A model generated the notes under the pieces. It did not search any database, was not told the DNA's origin, and saw only the letters and a list, made by a program, of their open reading frames with translations. A stretch of DNA of 12,133 bases, taken from an uncultured Collinsella sp. (GTDB lineage Bacteria; Actinomycetota; Coriobacteriia; Coriobacteriales; Coriobacteriaceae). The stretch lies in contig CAKUEU010000053.1 of NCBI GenBank assembly GCA_934646865.1, positions 1 through 12,133 of the forward strand. The letters run 5' to 3'. The position numbers were made by a program, and so were the translations under genes. This document shows positions 6,931 through 12,133 of the stretch, one piece after another. Position 1 is the stretch's first letter; every line of letters begins with the position of its first letter.

Positions 6931-7857
6931 TTACAGCTTGGCGTCGATGTCGACGCTCTGATACGTGGGGGTCTGCTGGACGTAGAGCTTGATGCCCATG
7001 TCGAGCAGCTGGTTGACGTCGGCCTTCTGGGTGGCGTCGAAGAAGACGGAGCTGTCCTTGCCGCCGATCTGGTCGGCACCGTCGTGGTTGGCGGTGGCGC
7101 CCAGGTTGATGGCATCGAGCTTGTAGCCCTGGCAGAACTGCAGCATCTCGGCGGTGTTGCCAAAGACGAACATGACGCGCTCACCGAGGGTGTTGAGCTT
7201 GTCCATCTTGGCGAGGGCACGCTCGACGGTGAAGACGTTCAGGCGCACGCCCTGGGGCTTGGCCAGCTTAAGAGCGCCCTTCTTGATCTCATCGTTGGCG
7301 GCAGCGTTGTCGACGACGATGATGCGCTCGGCCTGGACCTTGGTGGTCCAGGTAAAGACGACCTGGCCGTGCAGCAGACGGTAGTCAAGACGTGCGAGGA
7401 CGATCTTGGCGGGACCGGCGTTGTGACGGGCGGCCTTGGCCTTCTTGGCGGGGGCTGCGGGAGCAACCTCGACCGGGGCGTTGGGGTTGGTCAGACCGGT
7501 GCGGGCCTCGTTGATGAGGGCCGCGAGCTCGGCGCCCTTGACGGGGGCGGGGCTCATAGCGAGCGTGAGCGCCAGCGGGATGTTGAAACCGCTGACAACC
7601 GTGAACTTCGTGCCGTTCTTGGAAAGCTCGACCATGTTGTTGTTGACCGAGCTACCGAGCATATCGGTTAGCACATAGACGGTGTCGTCCGCGTTGAACG
7701 TAGCGATCATGGCGTCCACCTTGTTGGTGATGGGCTCCTTGTCGTCACGAGCAAGCGACACGACGTGGACGTTCGACACGTCGCCGAGAACCATCTCGAG
7801 CGTGTCTTTGGCGCCTGCGGCCAGGCCGCCATGAGATGCGAGAATGATCTGATTCAT
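6931..7857 (-). CDS. PTS mannose-family fused EIIA-EIIB protein
   Basis: A 308-residue cytosolic phosphotransfer protein. The EIIA domain (about 1-125) has the phosphorylation site in ILASHGGLA, with H9 as the expected first phospho-acceptor, and TDMLGSSVNN (64-73). A low-complexity Ala/Pro/Lys linker (about 126-148) joins it to the EIIB domain (149-308). There H163 in RLDYRLLHGQV is the second acceptor, which passes phosphate to the incoming sugar. This ManX-like AB fusion differs from the separate GfrA and GfrB proteins I recall from Salmonella. A very strong ribosome site (AAGGAGGAGG) precedes ATG 7857. It is the first gene of the operon, with a TATAAT promoter and candidate operator just upstream. 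Confidence 0.96.
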   Translation of the reverse strand: MNQIILASHGGLAAGAKDTLEMVLGDVSNVHVVSLARDDKEPITNKVDAMIATFNADDTVYVLTDMLGSSVNNNMVELSKNGTKFTVVSGFNIPLALTLAMSPAPVKGAELAALINEARTGLTNPNAPVEVAPAAPAKKAKAARHNAGPAKIVLARLDYRLLHGQVVFTWTTKVQAERIIVVDNAAANDEIKKGALKLAKPQGVRLNVFTVERALAKMDKLNTLGERVMFVFGNTAEMLQFCQGYKLDAINLGATANHDGADQIGGKDSSVFFDATQKADVNQLLDMGIKLYVQQTPTYQSVDIDAKL

Positions 7858-7883
7858 CTTGCCTCCTCCTTTTCGTTATGGTC

Positions 7884-7902
7884 ATTATAACGTCTTATAC
7901 GT
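7884..7902 (-). promoter_or_regulatory. PTS operon promoter -10 box with overlapping candidate operator
   Basis: On the minus strand a perfect TATAAT (7884-7889) lies 27 bases upstream of the EIIAB start. No good -35 is visible at normal spacing. The sequence TATAACGT (7886-7893, plus strand) overlaps the -10, and the 13-mer ACGTCTTATACGT spans 7890-7902. Both resemble the site upstream of the first GntR gene (2019-2031), and the minus strand shares the 11-mer AAGACGTTATA with it. Binding here would occlude the -10 to -35 spacer, as expected for repression. Confidence 0.55.
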
Positions 7903-8039
7903 TGCTTATATTGCTAATTAGTATAAAGACCGTTCGCGGGTAAAAATCGACCGTTTACGGGTTTAACGTACTTGAAACGTTGGTGGCGGGCAGGCCGGCG
8001 CTGACTGAAAACCGCAGCTCAGGCGCTATACCACGCCCC

Positions 8040-9122
8040 CTATCGCACGAAGTACCAGGGGCTTTCCTGAACGGTGGGCTCCAGAGCGATGCCCGTGCGC
8101 TCCTTGAACAGGTCCATGTCCTGCGATTTTTCCGTCCACCACGCGTTGGGCTTAAAGGTCATACTCTCGACAATACGTTTGACGATGACGCCATCGCGCA
8201 GCTTGGAGAAGTCGGTGTTCATGATCAGGATGGACATGAGTACCAGCACAATACCCAGGACCTTGATCGCGCCGGCGGACTCGGCATAGATACCAATACC
8301 GACAAGGACGGTCGCCACGGTTTCGAACGAAGCCACGACCGGCACCTTCGACGTCTCAAGATCCATCGAGAGGCCCTGCATATAGAAGATGTATGCAAGC
8401 GCCGTAGGAATAAAGCCAAAGCCTGCGAACAGCAGGATGAGCTGCGGGGACATTGCTGCAGCCACATCGGACCACGGGGCCGAAAGCACTGCCATAAAGC
8501 ATCCGCCAAAGACAAAGCCCCAAAACGTGACGGCCAGCGGATGCAGCGTCTTGGTGGCCATGCGGCTAAACACCGCCAGTAGCGCACCGCAAAGTCCGGC
8601 GATCACGCCCGACACAACACCCCATACCGAGAAATGGAAACCGGAAAGGTCGCCACTCGTCACCGCAAGCACGCAGCCAACGATGTTAAAGACGATGGCC
8701 ACGAGCTTGTTGGGGGTCACGTCCTCGCAATAAAGCACGCGGCCGAGCATGACGCCAAACACCGGCGAGGTGTAGAGCAGCACCGATGCCGTGGACATGC
8801 CCACCTCGCCCATGCACTCGTAATAAAGCGTGTTGGCGGTGGCGAGGCCAATGATGCCAAGAAGCGCACAGGGAACAAGCTCTTTAGGACTTGCTTTGAA
8901 CAGCGCCATAGGACCCGAGGCTTTTCCCTCACGAGTACCTCCCTGGCAACCCATAAATGCCAAGACCGGAGCCATTAAGATGGCACCCGACAACAGGCGA
9001 AAGGCCGCCATGCTCTGAGACGAAACGCCGAGGGCCGAGATTCCGTTAACGAAGATTCCGATGGTGCCCCACATAAGCGCGGCGATCAGCACCAGCGCAT
9101 AGCCCAGATTGCTTCTCTTCAA
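8040..9122 (-). CDS. DMT-superfamily (EamA) membrane transporter
   Basis: A protein of 360 residues with ten predicted membrane segments in two EamA repeats. The first begins at NLGYALVLIAALMWGTIGIFV, and the second covers about residues 165-300. A 60-residue hydrophilic tail follows, longer than in many family members. The start chosen is TTG 9122, because AGGGAGG lies five bases upstream. The upstream in-frame ATG at 9158 (12 residues longer) has no ribosome site and would place the start inside the putative operator and promoter area. EamA proteins export amino acids, amines, nucleosides and other small solutes; specificity cannot be read here. It lies between the PTS operon and the second deglycase. 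If the pathway releases lysine or another amine, this could be its exporter, which is an inference. Confidence 0.88.
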   Translation of the reverse strand: MKRSNLGYALVLIAALMWGTIGIFVNGISALGVSSQSMAAFRLLSGAILMAPVLAFMGCQGGTREGKASGPMALFKASPKELVPCALLGIIGLATANTLYYECMGEVGMSTASVLLYTSPVFGVMLGRVLYCEDVTPNKLVAIVFNIVGCVLAVTSGDLSGFHFSVWGVVSGVIAGLCGALLAVFSRMATKTLHPLAVTFWGFVFGGCFMAVLSAPWSDVAAAMSPQLILLFAGFGFIPTALAYIFYMQGLSMDLETSKVPVVASFETVATVLVGIGIYAESAGAIKVLGIVLVLMSILIMNTDFSKLRDGVIVKRIVESMTFKPNAWWTEKSQDMDLFKERTGIALEPTVQESPWYFVR

Positions 9123-9161
9123 CGTAGCCTCCCTGGCTTTGTTACCAATATGTTTCATACT

Positions 9162-9174
9162 ACGTTATAGTCGT
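9162..9174. promoter_or_regulatory. Candidate operator upstream of the DMT transporter
   Basis: ACGTTATAGTCGT shares its first eight bases with the sites at 2024-2031 and 7886-7893 (reverse complement) and matches the GntR-upstream 13-mer at 11 of 13 positions. On the minus strand a possible -35 TTGATA (9185-9190) lies just upstream, so the site overlaps the expected -10 area. Confidence 0.42.
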
Positions 9175-9216
9175 TATATACATTTATCAAGACAGAAATC
9201 GGCGAACGGAAAATCA

Positions 9217-9249
9217 TTGGTGCAAGGGGGTCAGGTTTATATGCACCAA
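9217..9249. repeat. Hairpin repeat upstream of structured element copy 3
   Basis: TTGGTGCA (9217-9224) and TGCACCAA (9242-9249) are exact complements around a 17-nt loop containing GGGGGTCAGGTTTATA. An alternative pairing, AAGGGG with CCCCTT (9250-9255), overlaps it. It sits 18 bases before the structured element, just as the 1037-1080 hairpin precedes copy 1. REP-like repeat by inference. Confidence 0.55.
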
Positions 9250-9267
9250 CCCCTTGACAACCGCGGG

Positions 9268-9435
9268 AACGCCGATGTTTTGGCAAAGCCAGCGAGCGCC
9301 CGTCATTTGAGCCAAGGTGCCGTGAAATGAAAAGGCGCTGACCTTCTGGTCGCGCCTTTGAAATTGAACGGCAGATTGGCCAAATGACGGGCGCGCAGCG
9401 TCGGCCGGTCCGCCGTTCGGCAGAACGGCGGAACC
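9268..9435 (+). repeat. Structured intergenic element, copy 3 of 3
   Basis: A 168-nt copy. It has 5' AACGCCGATGTTTTGGCA (shared exactly with copy 1), a TGGC-AAA-GCCA hairpin, and a perfect 14-bp stem pairing 9296-9309 with 9381-9394. A bulged A and GCC/GGC extend it. TGCCGT (9318-9323) pairs with ACGGCA (9368-9373). The apical stem pairs 9331-9338 with 9352-9359, plus bulged T and GACC/GGTC with loop TTCT. The linker GCAGCGTCGGCC is followed by the terminal 10-bp hairpin with loop GGCA (9409-9432). It ends eight bases before the stop codon of the second deglycase. Confidence 0.8.
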
Positions 9436-9443
9436 AATATCCC

Positions 9444-10436
9444 CTAGTAATCGAGCTTCCACATGTAGCGGCGCGTCATGTAGTCCTTGTGGGTGACGGC
9501 GGAAAGCGCACGCATGTAGACGTTGTTGAGGATCGGGGCGAAGATCAGGTGGTTGAAGTACTCGCTCACGCTGTCCTTGATGTCGTTGAGGCCGAGCTCC
9601 TTGGCGTCGAGCTGGTAGACACGCTCGCCACCGTACTGGTTGACAAAGCGAATGCCGCGCTCGTCGTTGCAGCGGCTGCGGCCCACGCTGATGAGCTGGA
9701 ACAGCGAGGTGCGCTTATCCAGGATCTCGAAGGGACCGTGGAAGAAATCGCAGGTGTTGATGGTGCAGGAATCGATCTGCAGCATCTCCTGCACGTTGCA
9801 GATGCTAAAGACGTAGGCGGCGCCAAAGAGCGGGCCCTGGGCCATCACGTTGATGCAGGGCTTGTCGGCGTTCTGCTCGGCCCACTTGGCGGCCAGCGGA
9901 CGGGTGTACTCCACAGCCTTGCGATAGATGGGGTCGACCAGGTCGAAGGCGGCCATGGCGGTCTCGTACTCGGCATAGCCCTCGGTCTGCTGCGTAAGCT
10001 CCATGGCGATCATGGTCACGACGGCGGAGTTGGTGCGACCCATGCAGGACTCGTCGACGGCCAAGCTGTCGTACTGGACCTTGTAGTCGCAGACCTCGGT
10101 GAGGCCGGACTCGTCAACATAGATGGCGATGGTGCTGGCGCCGTGGTCCTTGGCGACCTGGGCGGCAACGATGGTCTCCTTGGTGCCGCGCATGGACACG
10201 ACGACGGCCAGGGTGTTCTCGTTGACGTAGGCCGGGGTGGCGTGCACGAACTCGTTGCTGGTGTAGCTGGAGCTCACGACCTGCGTGGCCTCGTGCTCCA
10301 TAAAGTACTGGGCAGGATAGTTGCCGCCGTTGGAGCCGCCGGCACCGATCCACACGACGCGCTTGATGCCGCCCTTGTCTGCCTTGTCAGCCAAAACCTG
10401 CGAAACGACGTCTTTGACCTGTTCCTGAGTAGTCAT
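9444..10436 (-). CDS. SIS-domain sugar-amine 6-phosphate deglycase (FrlB/FraB/Gfr type), paralogue 2
   Basis: A 330-residue paralogue of the protein at 4072-5055. Shared landmarks are IGAGGSNGGNYPAQYF (30-45), QQTEGY (149-154), FHGPFE (232-237) and the C-terminal RRYMWKLDY. E217 and H233 keep the 16-residue catalytic Glu/His spacing of FraB-like deglycases. Differences include SMRGTKET (81-88) where paralogue 1 has SLGGSTPET, and CDFFHGP where paralogue 1 has GEYFHGP, so the substrate may differ. Salmonella likewise uses two such enzymes, GfrE and GfrF, for glucoselysine and fructoselysine 6-phosphates. ATG 10436 follows AGAAAGG at about ten bases. The gene is monocistronic, divergent from a GntR gene across 205 bases. 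An unusual separation is that it lies outside the PTS operon and has its own regulator. Confidence 0.86.
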   Translation of the reverse strand: MTTQEQVKDVVSQVLADKADKGGIKRVVWIGAGGSNGGNYPAQYFMEHEATQVVSSSYTSNEFVHATPAYVNENTLAVVVSMRGTKETIVAAQVAKDHGASTIAIYVDESGLTEVCDYKVQYDSLAVDESCMGRTNSAVVTMIAMELTQQTEGYAEYETAMAAFDLVDPIYRKAVEYTRPLAAKWAEQNADKPCINVMAQGPLFGAAYVFSICNVQEMLQIDSCTINTCDFFHGPFEILDKRTSLFQLISVGRSRCNDERGIRFVNQYGGERVYQLDAKELGLNDIKDSVSEYFNHLIFAPILNNVYMRALSAVTHKDYMTRRYMWKLDY

Positions 10437-10474
10437 CGTGCATCAGCCTTTCTTCTCGTTTGATGCTCTCGATG

Positions 10475-10521
10475 GCATACAAGTTACATACATGTCTTTG
10501 CGATGTCGACTAGTTGTATGC
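10475..10521. promoter_or_regulatory. Candidate operators upstream of deglycase 2
   Basis: A 20-bp site at 10475-10494 starts GCATACAAGTTACATAC and agrees at 17 of 20 positions with 10614-10633. GCATACAA (10475-10482) also forms an inverted pair with TTGTATGC (10514-10521). The placement about 40-85 bases upstream of the deglycase start fits control by the divergent GntR protein. Binding by that protein is an inference. Confidence 0.5.
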
Positions 10522-10597
10522 TATATTTGTTTCAGAAATTTTGCTGGCTGAGTTTTTGAAAACTTGTTACCAGCGGTTTTAATGACGTATAGGATAC

Positions 10598-10633
10598 ATG
10601 CTTGATTTGGCAAGCATACAGGTTAGATACAGG
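10598..10633. promoter_or_regulatory. Candidate operators at the GntR promoter and ribosome site
   Basis: ATGCTTG (10598-10604) and CAAGCAT (10611-10617) form a 7-bp inverted repeat with a 6-base spacer. The 20-bp site at 10614-10633 begins GCATACAGGTTAGATAC and repeats the site upstream of the divergent deglycase. It ends inside the AGG that is the best ribosome site for the GntR gene. A possible promoter is TTGTTA (10565-10570) with TATAGG (10588-10593), 17-18 bases apart. Binding here would give autorepression. Confidence 0.48.
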
Positions 10634-10641
10634 TTTGAGGT

Positions 10642-11364
10642 ATGAGCGCTTCGTCCAAAAAGAACTTGACCCAATACGAGCGCCTGGCGGGCACGCTGCG
10701 CGACCGCATCGCCGCCGGCACCTACGCGCGCGGAGACAAGCTGCCGTCCGAGATGGAGCTCATGGACGAGTCGGGCCTGTCGCGCAGCACCGTGCGCCAT
10801 GCGCTTAAGGTACTGGTGGATGAGGGTCTGGTGCGCACCGAGCGCGGACGCGGCGCCTTTGTGGCCGACACGCCCGAGGTGCACGAGAACAACCTGGTGT
10901 TCTCGAGCTATACCAAGCAGGTCGAAGGCCAGGGCATGAAGCCCACCACGCGCACCGTGGACTCGGGCTTTGCCAAGGCAGCCGGCAGCGTGGCCAAGTT
11001 CTTCGATGCCGCCGTGGGCAGCAAGCTCGTCAAGCTCGTCCGCCTGCGCTATCTGGACGACGTGCCGCTCTGCTTGGAGACCACGTATCTGCCGCCGAGC
11101 TTTGGGGCGCTCATCGACCGCGACATCAACGGCTCGCTCTACGCGACGCTGCGCCAGGAGTTCCATCGTGCCCCGGCGCAGGGGCACAAGACCTTTGAGG
11201 TGTGCTATGCCTCGCAAAACGAGGCGTTTTTGCTCAATGTGAAGCGCGGGCAGGCGCTGATCCTTATCACCGACTACGTCTACGACACCGACGGTCGCCC
11301 GCTCCACGTCTCCAAGCGCATCCAGCGAACCGACCGAGCCAAATACACCGAACCCATCGGCTAA
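10642..11364 (+). CDS. GntR/HutC-family transcriptional regulator (UTRA domain), divergent from deglycase 2
   Basis: A 240-residue regulator and the only plus-strand gene in the window. The winged helix-turn-helix spans about residues 11-76, with LPSEMELMDESGLSRSTVRHA and ERGRGAFVAD. The UTRA effector domain runs from about 90 to 236, containing LRLRYLDDVPLCLETTYLPP-like UTRA sequence. ATG 10642 is supported by AGG at 10631-10633 (eight bases); a nearer GAGG is only one base away. Divergence from the second deglycase and the repeated 20-bp sites between them suggest it controls that gene and itself, probably relieved by the phosphorylated substrate or a product. Its sequence is clearly different from the GntR protein at 1262-1981, so the locus has two separate regulators. 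Confidence 0.93.
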   Translation: MSASSKKNLTQYERLAGTLRDRIAAGTYARGDKLPSEMELMDESGLSRSTVRHALKVLVDEGLVRTERGRGAFVADTPEVHENNLVFSSYTKQVEGQGMKPTTRTVDSGFAKAAGSVAKFFDAAVGSKLVKLVRLRYLDDVPLCLETTYLPPSFGALIDRDINGSLYATLRQEFHRAPAQGHKTFEVCYASQNEAFLLNVKRGQALILITDYVYDTDGRPLHVSKRIQRTDRAKYTEPIG

Positions 11365-11394
11365 CCAACACCAAAAACGGACCTTTTACGATAG

Positions 11395-11434
11395 AAACCA
11401 CCACAAAGGTGCCTGTCCCCAATGTGGTGGTTTT
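11395..11434. terminator. Bidirectional terminator-like hairpin between convergent genes
   Basis: AAACCACCACA (11395-11405) pairs perfectly with TGTGGTGGTTT (11423-11433) around a 17-nt loop containing AAGGTGCCTGTCCCC. It lies 30 bases after the plus-strand GntR stop and is followed by TTTT. The GNAT stop codon on the other strand (11433-11435) lies at the base of the stem. The arms and loop core repeat those of 3160-3198, so it is a dispersed repeat acting as, or recruited as, a terminator. Confidence 0.65.
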
Positions 11435-12005
11435 AGGCGAGAAGGTCAGGGAACCAGGTTGGTTTGGGTTGGTTGGGGACGCGCTCGGCTAGGACCAGCT
11501 CCATCCAGCACATGTCATACCAGCGACCGAACTTTTGCGCGCAGCGGTCGAAGGCGCCCACCAGGCGATAGCCCATATGGGCATGGAAATCCTGGCTGTT
11601 GTGCGTCAGGTACTCATCGTCCTTATCGTGCGGCACGGCAATGAGCGCGCACATGTTGGTAATGCCCATCGCGACCAGGCATTGCTTGAGCGCGTCGTGC
11701 AGTTTGCGCCCCAGCCCACCATGGCGCACATCGCGCGCCAGGTAGATCGATGTCTCGACCGACCAGTCGTAGGCCTCGCGGCTGTTAAGCGCGCTCACGT
11801 AGGCGTAGCCCACTGGGCGCCCGTCCAGCTCCATCACCAAGTACGGATAGCGCTTGAGCGTCTTGGCGATGCGCCCGGCAAACTCCTCAACGCTCGGCAC
11901 CTCATATTCGCAGGTAATCGCCGTCTCGAGCACATACGGCTCGTAAATGGCAAGCAACGCCGACGCGTCATCGGGCGTCGCCAGGCGAATCGTCGGCTCG
12001 GACAT
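11433..12005 (-). CDS. GNAT-family N-acetyltransferase (phosphinothricin acetyltransferase-like)
   Basis: A 190-residue acetyltransferase. It opens with TIRLATPDDASALLAIYEPYV and has the family's central segments GRPVGYAYVS (about 69-78) and SVETSIYLARDVRHGGLGRKLHDAL. In the latter, VRHGGLG is the acetyl-CoA pyrophosphate-binding motif A. NSQDFHAHMGYRLVG near the C-terminus fits the Pat/MnaT-like subgroup, which acetylates amino acid-like substrates including phosphinothricin or methionine sulfoximine. The true substrate is not evident. ATG 12005 (protein MSEPTIRL) has GAGG eight bases upstream; ATG 12023, six residues longer, is an alternative with GGAAGGG three bases away. The frame extends further upstream, but through a terminator hairpin, so longer starts are rejected. 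The stop codon overlaps the hairpin repeat. Confidence 0.88.
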   Translation of the reverse strand: MSEPTIRLATPDDASALLAIYEPYVLETAITCEYEVPSVEEFAGRIAKTLKRYPYLVMELDGRPVGYAYVSALNSREAYDWSVETSIYLARDVRHGGLGRKLHDALKQCLVAMGITNMCALIAVPHDKDDEYLTHNSQDFHAHMGYRLVGAFDRCAQKFGRWYDMCWMELVLAERVPNQPKPTWFPDLLA

Positions 12006-12038
12006 CACGGATTCCTCGGGCATAAACCCTTCCCCCTC

Positions 12039-12082
12039 AAAAGCAAAGGCCGCCCCACGCCAAACCAAGGCGCAAGGCGGCC
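12039..12082 (-). terminator. Rho-independent terminator of the gene at the right edge
   Basis: On the minus strand GGCCGCC (complement of 12076-12082) pairs with GGCGGCC (complement of 12048-12054). The pairing continues inward for seven further pairs including three G-U pairs, closing a 7-nt loop. A T-rich run TTTGCTTTT follows (12039-12047). It lies 18 bases after the stop codon at 12101. Confidence 0.82.
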
Positions 12083-12100
12083 CCTCGTCATCACATCAAC

Positions 12101-12133
12101 CTACAGGACGGCCGCCAACGCGTCGATGTCCTC
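12101..12133 (-). CDS. C-terminal end of an unidentified protein (runs off right edge)
   Basis: Ten codons ending EDIDALAAVL and a TAG stop (12101-12103) are visible. A strong rho-independent terminator follows at the expected distance, which is the main support for a real gene end here. The fragment is too short to identify. Confidence 0.55.
   Translation of the reverse strand, partial: EDIDALAAVL

Noticed and set aside
7990..8039. Possible terminator after the DMT gene (GCGCTGA with TCAGGCGC)
   Set aside because: The stem has a bulge, the loop is long, and no T-run follows on the minus strand.
1094..9435. Structured element interpreted as a riboswitch or T-box
   Set aside because: The copies lie at gene 3' ends and the favoured strand is antisense to the neighbours. 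No T-box or known riboswitch core was recognised.
1094..9435. CRISPR-like array from the three repeats
   Set aside because: Only three copies thousands of bases apart, with no regular spacing and no cas genes.
12006..12068. Longer start for the GNAT protein at 12068
   Set aside because: The extension would translate through the terminator of the upstream gene; 12005 or 12023 have ribosome sites and fit the family start.

Overview
The window looks like a chromosomal segment of a high-GC gut actinobacterium, most likely Collinsella or a close coriobacterial relative. The basis is the GC-rich codon use, the mannose-family PTS, the FrlB-like sugar-amine deglycases, and the style of the intergenic repeats. 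This is judged from gene content and memory; no database search was run. Nearly everything is on the minus strand. The exception is one plus-strand GntR regulator at 10642-11364.

Layout, left to right. The N-terminal part of RecQ helicase (1-953) runs off the left edge. Next come a hairpin repeat and the first copy of a 168-169 nt structured element (1094-1262), which touches the stop codon of a GntR/UTRA regulator (1262-1981). Then follow a YitT-type membrane protein (2086-3093, GTG start), a hairpin repeat, and a HAD sugar-phosphatase-like enzyme (3203-3832, GTG start). The second structured element (3902-4069) abuts the stop of a SIS deglycase (4072-5055). Upstream of that gene is a complete mannose-family PTS: EIID (5253-6086), EIIC (6100-6894) and a fused EIIAB (6931-7857). 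A DMT/EamA transporter (8040-9122) precedes another hairpin repeat and the third structured element (9268-9435). That element sits beside the stop of a second SIS deglycase (9444-10436), which is divergent from the plus-strand GntR regulator. A GNAT acetyltransferase (11433-12005), a clear terminator and the last codons of another minus-strand gene close the window.

Proposed joint function (inference). The PTS imports and phosphorylates a sugar-amine adduct (Amadori product) such as fructoselysine or glucoselysine. The two SIS enzymes split the 6-phosphate into glucose 6-phosphate and the free amine, as in the Salmonella gfr system. The DMT transporter may move the released amino acid or a related solute. 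The promoters of the first GntR gene, the PTS operon and the DMT gene share the octamer ACGTTATA, which suggests one regulon. The second GntR gene and the second deglycase share a divergent promoter region with a different near-repeated 20-bp site.

The most unusual signal is the three-copy structured element. Its stems have different sequences in each copy yet remain fully paired, its loop motifs and length are conserved, and every copy lies directly beside a gene 3' end in the same relative orientation. I could not assign it to a known family.
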